Assembly (NCBI GenBank): GCA_964586595.1
Contig: CAZPHB010000004.1
Span: 102,854 to 166,853 of the forward strand
Direction of reading: 5' to 3'
Source: REEB481 sp964586595
GTDB taxonomy: Bacteria > Bacteroidota > Bacteroidia > NS11-12g > UBA955
Length of the DNA: 64,000 bases
Shown here: positions 1 to 7,852 of the stretch, piece by piece
Numbering within the stretch: the first letter of the stretch is position 1
How the letters are laid out: the number at the start of each line of letters is the position of its first letter
Notes under the pieces: generated by a model
Told to the model about the DNA's origin: nothing
The model's database searches: none
What the model saw: the letters and a program-made list of their open reading frames with translations, nothing else
Translations under genes and position numbers: made by a program

Positions 1-273
1 AATTGCATCTGCAATATTTTGGGCAGAAACGGATTTCCCGGCAAGTTTGCTTTGAAGAAAGGACAATTCTGCACTGCGATGAATTTCCGCAAGGTGTGCA
101 TTCAGCACCTTATCAGCGGCTACTTGTTTTGATTGATCCCATGAAATGAGCGTACAATTCAAGCCGGTGCTGAAATCGCGGGCACGTTGGCCGTCAAGGG
201 TAATTCTGCACATTACTGCACCCTTATCGCATCCTTTACTTTTTCTGAGCCAGAATAATATCCTCAACCTCAT
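1..273 (-). CDS. Tyrosine recombinase/integrase, N-terminal part (truncated by window edge)
   Basis: The reverse strand from the ATG at 273 gives 91 codons that run off the left edge. The fragment matches the arm-type DNA-binding domain at the start of Bacteroidota phage/ICE integrases: a hydrophobic FWLRKSK strand, then the hallmark CRITLDGQRARDFSTG segment (about residues 22-37), then a Trp-Asp (ISWDQSK) and a helical NAHLAEIH segment. The catalytic domain with the R-H-R-Y residues lies outside the window, so activity cannot be judged. The gene starts about 180 bp from a tRNA 3'-end copy at 449-472, as expected for an integrase at the end of an integrated element. GTG at 279 is an alternative start. 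The domain call is recognition of family pattern; the element is inference. Confidence 0.8.
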   Translation of the reverse strand, partial: MRLRILFWLRKSKGCDKGAVMCRITLDGQRARDFSTGLNCTLISWDQSKQVAADKVLNAHLAEIHRSAELSFLQSKLAGKSVSAQNIADAI

Positions 274-320
274 ATTCACTTGCAACAGCTAACAACACCA
301 GGCATTTACAGTTCTTTTAA

Positions 321-344
321 TGCCACCTTTTTTGCCACCTTTTT
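321..344. repeat. Perfect 12-bp tandem repeat upstream of the integrase
   Basis: Two exact copies of TGCCACCTTTTT lie head to tail at 321-332 and 333-344, between the integrase start and the tRNA-like att site. Short direct repeats in this position are typical of arm-type integrase binding sites. No function can be proved from sequence alone. Confidence 0.5.
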
Positions 345-448
345 GAATAAAATTCACTTTCAAAACAAAATCTATCAAACACCATGAAAAAAACTAACAC
401 ATTGATAATCAACCTAATACGAATTATTTCAGGGTGTATTTGTTTTGG

Positions 449-472
449 GTTCGATTCCTGTTCCGGGCACTA
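449..472 (+). other. Putative attachment site: duplicated tRNA 3' end
   Basis: This stretch reads as a tRNA 3' end. It has a T-loop (GTTCGATTC), the 3' T-stem strand CCTGT, a seven-base acceptor strand TCCGGGC and a discriminator A. The bases to its left do not complete the T-stem (ACAGG would be expected) and no other tRNA arms are present, so this is only a 3' fragment. A fragment like this marks the far end of an element integrated in a tRNA gene. The intact gene, whose 5' acceptor strand should be GCCCGGA, would then lie beyond the left edge. The integrase at 1-273 supports this. Confidence 0.55.
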
Positions 473-573
473 CCAAACTTTCTATGCGTTTAGAAGCATG
501 GGAAGTGATACGATCCAGAAACTTTATCGGCATTATTTAACAGCACCTCCAGGAGTATCGCTGAATTCTTGAC

Positions 574-2115
574 TCAAGAAAGTCCGGCCTTCTGGCGAAG
601 CCGCAATACAATAAACTCCGCAGGCTTTGTAGGTGCGAAGCCAATCAGCAAATTGAAATAACCAGTGGTAAGCTCTTGATGTGTGGTGGTTTCCCGGTCA
701 CATTTCACGAAGTATGCATCTTCGGGCCGATTTCCCGGAAAGGCGCCAGCCTGAAACATATCCCACATAAAACGTTCCACTTGCTGTTTGATTTTACTCC
801 ATAATGGTTCATCATTCGCTTCAAAAAGGGCCCATGTGATGCCTTTTGAAACGCTGTCTTCTATGAATAACGCTGTTCTTCGCACCGATAAATACTTGTA
901 CTCCCCTTCAGCAAATAATGTGCGGGCGCCCCAAACAGCAAAACGCTGATCAGGCAAATTCCGAATCACATTTACTCCTTTGATATTCAGCGATTCCTGC
1001 GAGGAAATGCTCAGTATCGGCTGCAAACCTTTGATACCTTTTAATAAAGCTGAACTTCCCGCAGGAGGTTTCCACACGCCATACTTGGCATCGGTAGCAG
1101 CGATGATACCGGCGGCTGCGCCACAGGCCACAAAACAGTCATCGCGGCCATGTTGCAGCACATCCTGCTGTACCAATCGAGGAACATACACCGCCGCGTT
1201 GCATGTTTCAGGCCCCTGTATTCTGAGCAGTTCATTGGCCGGATGCTGCGCGCTGCCGGACCAGTTTGCCGGAGGGTCTATCAGCAGTATGGCTCTTTGG
1301 TCCCTGCAAAGTTCCAACGCAGCCCTGTAAACAGAGGGTTCCGTATGGCCGTTTTTTTGCGCCGGAGGAATGCAGAGCAAATTGAACCCGTCGCCCTGTT
1401 TCAACGCATATATTCCTTGCCCGTCGGCCCCGTTTTTCAGATAATCTGACGCTGCCAGTGCCGGTCCATCCTGCCCTCCCGTTGCCTGAACTGCCGACTG
1501 ATTCATCAAAGGCATTGCGGCGGGTAACACATAAGTTGGGCCCGGTTTCACGGCGCGTATCAACCGCGAGTGTGACGACAATACGTCAGGGAGAAATACT
1601 GCATCTCCCGGTGTGAGGCTGACCTCTGGAAACACCTCTGAAAGTTGCCCCCGCTCGAATACATGTAAGCGAAACCGCGGCATAGCAGATGCACGCTTCA
1701 GCCAACGTTTTATTCCTTTTGGAGCAGCATCCCATAACATCACCTGCACAGACAAATCATTGCCCCAAAGCCCCTCGCTGGTCGCCTCTAGTTTGAGCGT
1801 GTTTTGCGGATTTATTGCGATTGGAAGGTTGATTTGTGCGCGGCTTGCTCCGGCACCTGCAAGGCGAAGAATCAAAGCTTGCCGGCCACCATTTGTGAAA
1901 TAATCTTGAACAGCATAGGCCAGCATATGTTCTGCCGCCAGACCGCCGAATATGTGTTCAAAAGTCGCATAATCAGAAATTAGGGTAGGTATGCCCACCG
2001 GGCCTTTGCGTGTAGAACCCACAAAAGCCGTCAGCGCTGTTTCGGCCGGAAAAATTGTTTGATAATGTACATATTCTTCAATGTAGATTCCCGGTGTGTG
2101 AATATCCAAAGGCAT
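574..2115 (-). CDS. Contractile tail sheath protein (phage/eCIS type), solitary
   Basis: The product has 513 residues and reads as a contractile-tail sheath. It opens with the sheath N-terminus (PGIYIEEY near residue 9, then TAFVGSTRKGP near 30). It ends with the conserved sheath C-terminal domain, where RFMWDMFQAGAFPG, an AYFVKCD strand and a TGYFNLLIGFAP strand lie within the last ~85 residues. Such proteins form the contracting sleeve of phage tails, R-type pyocins, T6SS and extracellular contractile injection systems. Length is normal and the frame is intact. No tube, baseplate, spike or ATPase gene is next to it: the integrated element ends about 100 bp downstream and a T9SS adhesin gene lies upstream. 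It has its own promoter-like box at 2176-2183. Confidence 0.85.
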   Translation of the reverse strand: MPLDIHTPGIYIEEYVHYQTIFPAETALTAFVGSTRKGPVGIPTLISDYATFEHIFGGLAAEHMLAYAVQDYFTNGGRQALILRLAGAGASRAQINLPIAINPQNTLKLEATSEGLWGNDLSVQVMLWDAAPKGIKRWLKRASAMPRFRLHVFERGQLSEVFPEVSLTPGDAVFLPDVLSSHSRLIRAVKPGPTYVLPAAMPLMNQSAVQATGGQDGPALAASDYLKNGADGQGIYALKQGDGFNLLCIPPAQKNGHTEPSVYRAALELCRDQRAILLIDPPANWSGSAQHPANELLRIQGPETCNAAVYVPRLVQQDVLQHGRDDCFVACGAAAGIIAATDAKYGVWKPPAGSSALLKGIKGLQPILSISSQESLNIKGVNVIRNLPDQRFAVWGARTLFAEGEYKYLSVRRTALFIEDSVSKGITWALFEANDEPLWSKIKQQVERFMWDMFQAGAFPGNRPEDAYFVKCDRETTTHQELTTGYFNLLIGFAPTKPAEFIVLRLRQKAGLS

Positions 2116-2175
2116 AAAGCAGTTTCATTAAACCTGCACGCGCATGAACATACAAGTCCAAACAGGCGTTGCACT

Positions 2176-2183
2176 CAAACATA
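2176..2183 (-). promoter_or_regulatory. -7 promoter box for the sheath gene
   Basis: On the minus strand this reads TATGTTTG, a full match to the Bacteroidota -7 element TAnnTTTG, about 60 bp before the sheath ATG at 2115. It suggests the sheath is transcribed from its own promoter. Confidence 0.45.
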
Positions 2184-2264
2184 GCAAATTTCTGTTTCAT
2201 TAAAGACGCACGTCTGTGCTCAGGAACCTTTTTAGACCATTGGCTTATTTCGGCACAACAATCT

Positions 2265-5200
2265 TCAGCGCATCAAACTAAGCGAGGTTTTGGTATTGAA
2301 TTCCTTGCCCTTGTAGTCTTTGTAATGTATGAGCACCACATAAACGCCATCCGGAACAGGTTTGCCCTGAACCTTTCCGTCCCAGGTAGCCTTCATGTCT
2401 GAGGTTTCAAACAACTTCTCACCCCAGCGGTTGTAGATGGCCATGTAAAACTCCTTGATGCTTCCTGCATAAACGCCAAAACGGTCGTTCACATCATCGT
2501 TATTCGGACTAAACGCATTAGGTACAAACAATGTTGGGTCAAAATCGAAACAAACATCATTGCTCCAGCTTTCCTGCAACTCGCCTCCGGTATTCGCCTG
2601 AAGGGCTTTCACGCGGTAACACTGGGCAAACCATTCCAGTCCATTCTCGTAGCTTGCGCGGGAAGGTGCCGGAAATACGTCGTAAGGCAAATAGCCTGTA
2701 TTTTCCAATAGTTGACGCAGCAGCTCATAATCACTAACCGGCCAACCGCGGTAATCGGTGAACTGCACATCCACCTGATAAGGGCCCAGCTTCTTTCCAC
2801 TCAACAGAACGGTGGTATGGATGGTGGTCAGCAAGGTATCTCCGCACAGGTTCACAGCGAGTACGCGGTAATCGTAAGCATACACATCAGGCTTGACATT
2901 CTTGTCAAGGAACATGGTGGCTCCGGCACCGACTATTCCTACCTGAACAAAAGGAGCTCCCGATCCGGTTTCCCTGCGTTCGATGAAGAAATTATTGTTG
3001 TATCGGGGCGCATTCATCAGCTCCCAGTGAACCTCAATGGCCTGGTCGTTTAAGGGCGGTGGCGTTACCGTAACCCGCTTCAGACGAATGGATGGATTAT
3101 CTACAAAAACATCCAGACTGATGGTATCGCCCGAGCATCCATAGATGCTTGTTTCAAGCACCCTGATGCGCGCATTTTGTACTCCGTTCCATGTAATGCT
3201 TATGGAATTTCCTGTGGAAGTAGCTGTTGCAGTGCCACCGCTTACAAACCACTGATAACTACTTCCGGCAAAGCCTATTACTTCGTATTGAAATGGCCCC
3301 AGTTTAGGCCAACAAACGATATCCGGACCTTGAATTGCCGAGGTTAAAGGCCGTGGCCTCACCCAAATCACCGTATCATTGACGGGGCCCGGGCAACCAG
3401 CTGCAGTGATTTCCTGAACCGATACCAAAAAACGGCCGCTGTCGGCATAACTGAAATTGAGGTTAGGCGTTCCCTGTCCGTCGAGCACCGTATTGCCGTT
3501 CACCGTCCAACGGAACGTGCTGCCCGGAAATCCGGCAACCGAAAGCACGCCACCACCTGTTCCCTGACATTTTTCCATGACACCGCGGATGATTGCAGGA
3601 CCCGGAACCGGATGGATCACTACAGGAATTTCAACCTCTTTGCTGAGGCAGGGAATCTGGTTCACCGGATCAAACCCGGACTCACTCAGGCGTATGGCTC
3701 CATTGCCCTGTGGACCCCAGTTTACACGAATCCGCTCTGAACCCTGACCATCGCGCAACAAACCACCGGCAACATTCCACAAGAAGCTGGTATTTGGTTT
3801 CGCAAGCACTTCATAAATCACCAGACTGTCGTAGGCACACACCGAGGCCGGGCCTTTGGGCGTTTGGCCTGTGAGCGCGTAAGATTTGGATACCGTTAAT
3901 TCCATGGTATCGCCAAGACATCCATTGAGGTCTGTTTCCAACACCCGTACCTTGCCGGTTCCCGGATTCCCCCAATCCACCGTAATCTGCGGACCGTTTC
4001 CGCCACTTCGTTGCACGCCGCCGCTTACGAACCATTGATAAATAGAACCCGGGGTTCCGGACACAGAATAAGTAAATCCATTGTTGTTCGGACATACCGA
4101 CGTTGGCCCCGTAATAGCACCTGTAACGGGAAACCGTACTGATACATCCAGGGTATCCCATCGATAACATTTCAGCCCGTTTTCAACCTTTACGTAAAGG
4201 CTACCGGCACCCATACGATTCCAGCGCACGAAGAAACTCACCGGATTCCCGGAATTGCTGATGCCTGTAACCGCACCGGAATCGGCCAGAAAACTGGTGG
4301 CAACCACGCCGGCCGGCAATGGACTCAGGGTATAACGTTCGTTTCCGTTCAGACAAACAACATCAGGACCTACGATGCTGAATTCAGGTGGGGCGGCCGA
4401 CAAAAAAACGGGCAGTGTGAATGGCTTCCCGGGGCAACCTTCCGCACTGAATTCTGTAATTGTAAGGTAACCGGTATCTGCCGAAGCCCAGTCCACCTGC
4501 ACCGATGTTCCGGTATTTGAACCTGTAATGATGCCGCCGCGCACATCCCAACGCAAGGTGGTGCCGGACTGTTGTCCGGAAACGGAGTACCTGTTCCCCA
4601 TGCTTTGCTGACAAACGGCTGTTGGGCCATTGATGCGCACATTGCTGGAGAATGGTCGGACGTAAATGATGAAATTCTGGTTGATAAACTTTCCCGGACA
4701 TCCATCATCTACAACTTCAACAGTGAAGACATAAGGTTCTGCCCGTGCCTGGTCGCAATCGGGTTTCCAACAGAAGGTGGAAGTAACCAACCTTTTCCCA
4801 AAGCCATCCGGCAAAGTTGCCAGGGTTCCTTTGAAGCCGTTGGCACCGGAGAACATATCTCCGTAACCGCGCAGGCGAAGGTTGTCGTTCACATCACCAT
4901 CTGTTGCCGAAATGGCCAGGCACCATTGTTTGCCGGGTGGTATGGTATAGGTGAAATTGGTTGGGCTGACGACTCGGGGTTTGTTGTTTGGCCGGCAATT
5001 GATCACCAGGATTTGCATGTCCAGCCGTGTGGTACTTAAGAGTATTCCTTTTCTGTACTCCTGAACTTCTATAGCCACGGCATATCGCCCTGTATTTCGG
5101 GACATGTAGGTTGTCAGGCCGTTTAATCTGTCTATTTGCGCCAAGCCATTGGTACCGAAGGGAAACGTAGCGTTGAAATTATTCCGGTAAACAACGTTTT

Positions 5201-5870
5201 GCGGGAAATTCATGATCATTTCACACCTGTCGGGGAATGGTGTGTTTACGTCTGCGCCCTGCCAAGGGGTCACGAAACGATAGACCAGGGAGTCGCCATC
5301 TTCATCAACAGCGCGGTTTCTAACGGTTGTGGTGTCGTTCGCGCAGATGAATGGAACGGGAACATCCAGGAACAAGGGTGAGCTGTTTTGCACGTCCGTG
5401 CGCGGGATGTAGGCAAAATAGGTTTGCCCCATGAACGGCCTCCCGTCGCTTCCGTTGGGAAGGTTGTTCTGATCATTACGGCAACAGCGTTCCCATTTCA
5501 AATAAAAGCCCTGGGTACTCAATGGAAGGTCGATGCTGGTGATGTAAATCCCTTGCATCAGACAAGCTTCGGCCAACTCCGGACAATTGGTATTGCCCAC
5601 CGGATTCACCTTGGTTTCTCTGTTCAGGCGAACCCGCTTTTCTTCGTAAATGTTCCGATTCTCATAAAAGGCGCAAAGCGTTATGTCGGTATCAAAATCT
5701 ATAGGGCTGGTGCAGTCGCGATACACATAAATAGTGACCATGTACCGCACCTTGTTGGCCACCCTTCCGCTGTATTTGTAATGAATATAGCCGCCTACCA
5801 GGTGCGTTGCAGCAGCGGGAACCACCACAGCAAACAAAAACAGCCATATGAAAACCAACTTCTTCAGCAC
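2265..5870 (-). CDS. Giant T9SS-secreted surface protein with PKD-like repeats and gliding-type C-terminal domain
   Basis: The 1201-residue product starts with a signal peptide (MLKKLVFIWLFLFAVVVPAAA) and then a conserved THLVGGYI module with paired cysteines. From about residue 410 to 980 it has six or more immunoglobulin/PKD-like units, each with a G-P-x-x-V-C strand and often a YQWFVSGG strand. The last ~85 residues (FVPNAFSPNNDDVNDRF, IYNRWGEKLFETSD, WDGKVQGKPVPDGVYV) are the gliding-motility-associated C-terminal domain (CHU_C, type B sorting domain), which directs secretion by the T9SS encoded at 27110-34498. It is probably a cell-surface adhesin or structural protein. No catalytic motif is visible. 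It is transcribed divergently from the glycosyltransferase gene. Confidence 0.85.
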   Translation of the reverse strand: MLKKLVFIWLFLFAVVVPAAATHLVGGYIHYKYSGRVANKVRYMVTIYVYRDCTSPIDFDTDITLCAFYENRNIYEEKRVRLNRETKVNPVGNTNCPELAEACLMQGIYITSIDLPLSTQGFYLKWERCCRNDQNNLPNGSDGRPFMGQTYFAYIPRTDVQNSSPLFLDVPVPFICANDTTTVRNRAVDEDGDSLVYRFVTPWQGADVNTPFPDRCEMIMNFPQNVVYRNNFNATFPFGTNGLAQIDRLNGLTTYMSRNTGRYAVAIEVQEYRKGILLSTTRLDMQILVINCRPNNKPRVVSPTNFTYTIPPGKQWCLAISATDGDVNDNLRLRGYGDMFSGANGFKGTLATLPDGFGKRLVTSTFCWKPDCDQARAEPYVFTVEVVDDGCPGKFINQNFIIYVRPFSSNVRINGPTAVCQQSMGNRYSVSGQQSGTTLRWDVRGGIITGSNTGTSVQVDWASADTGYLTITEFSAEGCPGKPFTLPVFLSAAPPEFSIVGPDVVCLNGNERYTLSPLPAGVVATSFLADSGAVTGISNSGNPVSFFVRWNRMGAGSLYVKVENGLKCYRWDTLDVSVRFPVTGAITGPTSVCPNNNGFTYSVSGTPGSIYQWFVSGGVQRSGGNGPQITVDWGNPGTGKVRVLETDLNGCLGDTMELTVSKSYALTGQTPKGPASVCAYDSLVIYEVLAKPNTSFLWNVAGGLLRDGQGSERIRVNWGPQGNGAIRLSESGFDPVNQIPCLSKEVEIPVVIHPVPGPAIIRGVMEKCQGTGGGVLSVAGFPGSTFRWTVNGNTVLDGQGTPNLNFSYADSGRFLVSVQEITAAGCPGPVNDTVIWVRPRPLTSAIQGPDIVCWPKLGPFQYEVIGFAGSSYQWFVSGGTATATSTGNSISITWNGVQNARIRVLETSIYGCSGDTISLDVFVDNPSIRLKRVTVTPPPLNDQAIEVHWELMNAPRYNNNFFIERRETGSGAPFVQVGIVGAGATMFLDKNVKPDVYAYDYRVLAVNLCGDTLLTTIHTTVLLSGKKLGPYQVDVQFTDYRGWPVSDYELLRQLLENTGYLPYDVFPAPSRASYENGLEWFAQCYRVKALQANTGGELQESWSNDVCFDFDPTLFVPNAFSPNNDDVNDRFGVYAGSIKEFYMAIYNRWGEKLFETSDMKATWDGKVQGKPVPDGVYVVLIHYKDYKGKEFNTKTSLSLMR

Positions 5871-5950
5871 AACAGCTTACAATTCTATTCCTTTCAAAAT
5901 AACAAAAAAAGTGCCTAAGTGATTGCCCAAACCTTGCCAATTTTTCGCTT

Positions 5951-5958
5951 TAGTTTTG
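5951..5958 (+). promoter_or_regulatory. -7 promoter box for the glycosyltransferase gene
   Basis: TAGTTTTG matches TAnnTTTG exactly and ends 6 bp before the ATG at 5965. This leaves almost no leader and favours 5965 over the in-frame ATG at 5923. Confidence 0.55.
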
Positions 5959-5964
5959 CAATTC

Positions 5965-7035
5965 ATGTTTTACCGGTCGGATTGTACCCATTACAAAGGC
6001 CATATTCCCTGCAAACCGCACAAGGAACACGGCCACCATTGTACGTCATGCCCAGCCTACACCGCAGTGAGCAAGCGCATCCTCATCATCAAACTGGGCG
6101 CCATCGGAGATGTAATCCGCACCACTCCGCTCATCACGGCCTACCGCAAGCGCTACCCCAATTGCAAAATCACATGGATTACCCATTCGCCTGCGATCCT
6201 TCCTTCCGGCGCCATTGATGAAATCCTGACCCTGGACGTGAATACCGTGTTGTACGTTGCCAACACGCATTTCGACATTGCCATTTGCCTGGACAAGGAA
6301 AAAGAAGCCGGCGGATTGATGCACATGGTACAGGCCGATGAACGATATGGATACATCCTGAAAGACGGAGAAATTCAGCCGGTGAATGAACTGGCATACC
6401 ATAAATTCAAAACCGGGATGTTTGATGATGTGAGCAAGGCGAATACTTTGTCCTATCAACAGGAAATATTCGACATCTGCGGCCTGGAATACGAAGGTCA
6501 GCCTTATTTGCTCGACGCACACCGCGACAAGGGCTACCGCTGGAATTTCAGCCGTGAACGGAAAATCATTGGCCTGAACACAGGTTGCGGCGATCGTTGG
6601 ACCACACGACTGTGGAGCACGGAAAAATGGATTGCTCTGATTGGCATGATCCAGGAAGCAGGCATGCAGCCGCTGCTGCTGGGTGGTGCGCAGGAACACG
6701 CGCGCAACCAGGAACTGCATGAAGCCACCGGCGCCTGGTATCCCGGACATTTTCCTTTGCAACAGTTCATCAACCTGATTGACCAGTGTGATTTGGTGGT
6801 TACCCAAGTCACCATGGGCATGCACCTCACCATCGGTTTGGGTAAAAACATAGTGCTGATGAACAATATTTTCAACCCCCACGAATTCGATTTATTCGGC
6901 AAAGGAGAAATTGTTCAGCCTGAAAAACCGTGTAAATGCTTTTACCGCGGCACCTGTGTTGACGGCATCAGTTGCATGGAAACACTGAAACCCGAACAGG
7001 TGCTGGATTCCATTCAGCGCATCCTTCCAAGCTAA
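5965..7035 (+). CDS. Glycosyltransferase family 9 (heptosyltransferase-like) with N-terminal four-Cys motif
   Basis: The product has about 356 residues with the GT9 fold. After a short leader comes RILIIKLGAIGDVIRTTPL (the GT9 N-terminal signature), then GLNTGCGDRWTTRLWS (donor-binding loop) and LLLGGAQEH, followed by the C-terminal DLVVTQVTMGMHLTIGL segment. GT9 enzymes add heptose or related sugars to lipopolysaccharide cores at the cytoplasmic face of the inner membrane. The start at 5965 is chosen because a perfect -7 box lies 6 bp upstream; 5923 would place that box inside the gene. The first 30 residues carry Cys7, Cys16, Cys26 and Cys29 with several histidines, a likely metal site seen in a Bacteroidota branch of the family. 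The acceptor sugar is unknown. Confidence 0.85.
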   Translation: MFYRSDCTHYKGHIPCKPHKEHGHHCTSCPAYTAVSKRILIIKLGAIGDVIRTTPLITAYRKRYPNCKITWITHSPAILPSGAIDEILTLDVNTVLYVANTHFDIAICLDKEKEAGGLMHMVQADERYGYILKDGEIQPVNELAYHKFKTGMFDDVSKANTLSYQQEIFDICGLEYEGQPYLLDAHRDKGYRWNFSRERKIIGLNTGCGDRWTTRLWSTEKWIALIGMIQEAGMQPLLLGGAQEHARNQELHEATGAWYPGHFPLQQFINLIDQCDLVVTQVTMGMHLTIGLGKNIVLMNNIFNPHEFDLFGKGEIVQPEKPCKCFYRGTCVDGISCMETLKPEQVLDSIQRILPS

Positions 7036-7061
7036 GGATTTGTAAATCCGCAGCTTCTTAC

Positions 7062-7069
7062 TAAATTCG
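7062..7069 (+). promoter_or_regulatory. -7-like promoter box of tRNA-Met
   Basis: TAAATTCG, a TAnnTTCG variant of the Bacteroidota -7 element, ends 11 bp before the mature tRNA 5' end. Confidence 0.4.
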
Positions 7070-7080
7070 CGCCCTCGTTT

Positions 7081-7154
7081 GGCGAGGTAGCTCAGATGGT
7101 TAGAGCGTAGGATTCATAACCCTAAGGTCGGCGGTTCGATCCCGCTCCTCGCTA
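7081..7154 (+). tRNA. tRNA-Met (CAT), elongator type
   Basis: A full cloverleaf is visible. The acceptor GGCGAGG/CCTCGCT has a terminal G-T pair, and the D-arm is GCTC/GAGC. The anticodon CAT is at 7115-7117 in loop TTCATAA. The T-arm is GGCGG/CCGCT with loop TTCGATC, and the discriminator is A at 7154. The anticodon stem lacks the three G-C pairs of the initiator, so it reads as elongator Met; a lysidine-modified Ile-CAT tRNA cannot be fully excluded. CCA is not encoded. Confidence 0.95.
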
Positions 7155-7166
7155 CAAAAGATTCCG

Positions 7167-7191
7167 GAGGCCGTTATGGCCTCTTTTTTTT
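7167..7191 (+). terminator. Terminator of tRNA-Met
   Basis: The stem GAGGCC (7167-7172) pairs with GGCCTC (7178-7183) around loop GTTAT and is followed by eight T. It recurs at 7663-7687. Confidence 0.85.
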
Positions 7192-7230
7192 GAGGATTCA
7201 TATCCGTCCGGCCGTATCCTGACGGACGGA
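7192..7230. repeat. Left copy of palindromic direct repeat flanking the GIY-YIG gene
   Basis: It starts with GAGGATTCATATCCGTCC (7192-7209), repeated exactly at 7566-7583. It continues into a hairpin in which TCCGTCCG (7203-7210) pairs with CGGACGGA (7223-7230). Confidence 0.7.
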
Positions 7231-7285
7231 GGTTAACGATTATGAAAAATTCCATTTTTAGAAGCATTTTGCTCAAAAAGCATTT

Positions 7286-7555
7286 ATGGATGAATACGTT
7301 GTTTATTGCTTATGGTCATTGAAATTTGATAAAATCTATATTGGATACAGTGGAAACCTGATTGAACGCATCAAATCGCACAATTCCCTCTCAACGAGTG
7401 GCTACACGTTGCGCTATCGCCCTTGGATTGTGATTCATGTGGAATTTTTCAACAATAAGCGAGAAGCGATAATTCGTGAAAAGTATTTAAAATCATCACG
7501 TGGTCGAGCTTTTGTCAGACAATTGATTGAAGTCCATCATGAGATCTTCCGGTGA
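7286..7555 (+). CDS. Small GIY-YIG nuclease-family protein
   Basis: The product has 89 residues and forms one GIY-YIG domain. The first strand VVYCLWSL stands in place of GIY, the YIG is at residues 18-20 (IYIGYSGNL), and the conserved Arg follows in IERIKSHN. An AIIREKYLKSSRGRAF helix carries a Glu in the position expected for the metal ligand. This is the UPF0213/UvrC-like single-domain family, which is common and often multicopy in Bacteroidota. The family is related to homing and repair nucleases, but the substrate of these small members is not established. The gene lies 130 bp after tRNA-Met between two copies of a palindromic repeat and is followed by a second copy of the tRNA terminator, which suggests a small mobile or inserted unit. 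Confidence 0.85.
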   Translation: MDEYVVYCLWSLKFDKIYIGYSGNLIERIKSHNSLSTSGYTLRYRPWIVIHVEFFNNKREAIIREKYLKSSRGRAFVRQLIEVHHEIFR

Positions 7556-7565
7556 TTACTATTCG

Positions 7566-7617
7566 GAGGATTCATATCCGTCCATCCGTGTCCTTCCGGA
7601 TCCGGACGGACGGACGG
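7566..7617. repeat. Right copy of palindromic direct repeat flanking the GIY-YIG gene
   Basis: The first 18 bp (7566-7583) equal 7192-7209. TCCGTCC (7577-7583) pairs with GGACGGA (7604-7610), and a further CGGACGG follows. The two copies are direct and bracket the GIY-YIG gene. Confidence 0.7.
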
Positions 7618-7662
7618 CGGTTCAATCCCTGCGGCGCTGACGGACAGCTAAAAAAGATTCTG
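7616..7662 (+). other. Degenerate copy of the tRNA-Met 3' end region
   Basis: GGCGGTTCAATCCC at 7616-7629 resembles the tRNA-Met T-arm GGCGGTTCGATCCC (7130-7143). The text then diverges, and rejoins at GCTA followed by AAAAGATTC and TGGAGGCC, matching the sequence after the tRNA (7151-7172). It cannot fold as a tRNA. It reads as a partial duplication of the tRNA end, damaged by an insertion. Confidence 0.5.
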
Positions 7663-7687
7663 GAGGCCGTTATGGCCTCTTTTTTTT
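7663..7687 (+). terminator. Second copy of the tRNA-Met terminator
   Basis: GAGGCC (7663-7668) pairs with GGCCTC (7674-7679), followed by eight T. Stem and loop are identical to the hairpin at 7167-7191. It would end transcription from the GIY-YIG gene. Confidence 0.8.
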
Positions 7688-7775
7688 GAACAAGTTCAGG
7701 CAACAGGTATGGCCTGTTCACCAACCCGGCTGCACGTTTTTTCACCTGATGCGCGCCCCCTTTGCCCAAGCTTAC

Positions 7776-7783
7776 TAATTTCG
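7776..7783 (+). promoter_or_regulatory. -7-like promoter box of the NUDIX regulator gene
   Basis: TAATTTCG (TAnnTTCG form) lies 69 bp before the ATG at 7853. The same octamer precedes lpdA at 24983. Confidence 0.35.
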
Positions 7784-7852
7784 CAACCTCATTGCTGCAA
7801 AGAATCAGAGCGTCTTCCATGACCCAGAACCCACCCAACGCCGAACCCGACC

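Noticed and set aside
384..572. Open frame of 62 codons across the att region
   Set aside because: It spans the tRNA 3'-end copy, has low-complexity composition and no family features; it is chance coding potential.
6046..6882. Long minus-strand frame opposite the glycosyltransferase
   Set aside because: The plus strand encodes a clear GT9 protein; the antisense frame is a codon-bias shadow.
7572..7838. Minus-strand frame of 88 codons after the GIY-YIG gene
   Set aside because: It covers the palindromic repeat, the duplicated terminator and the regulator's leader, and its translation has no recognisable features.
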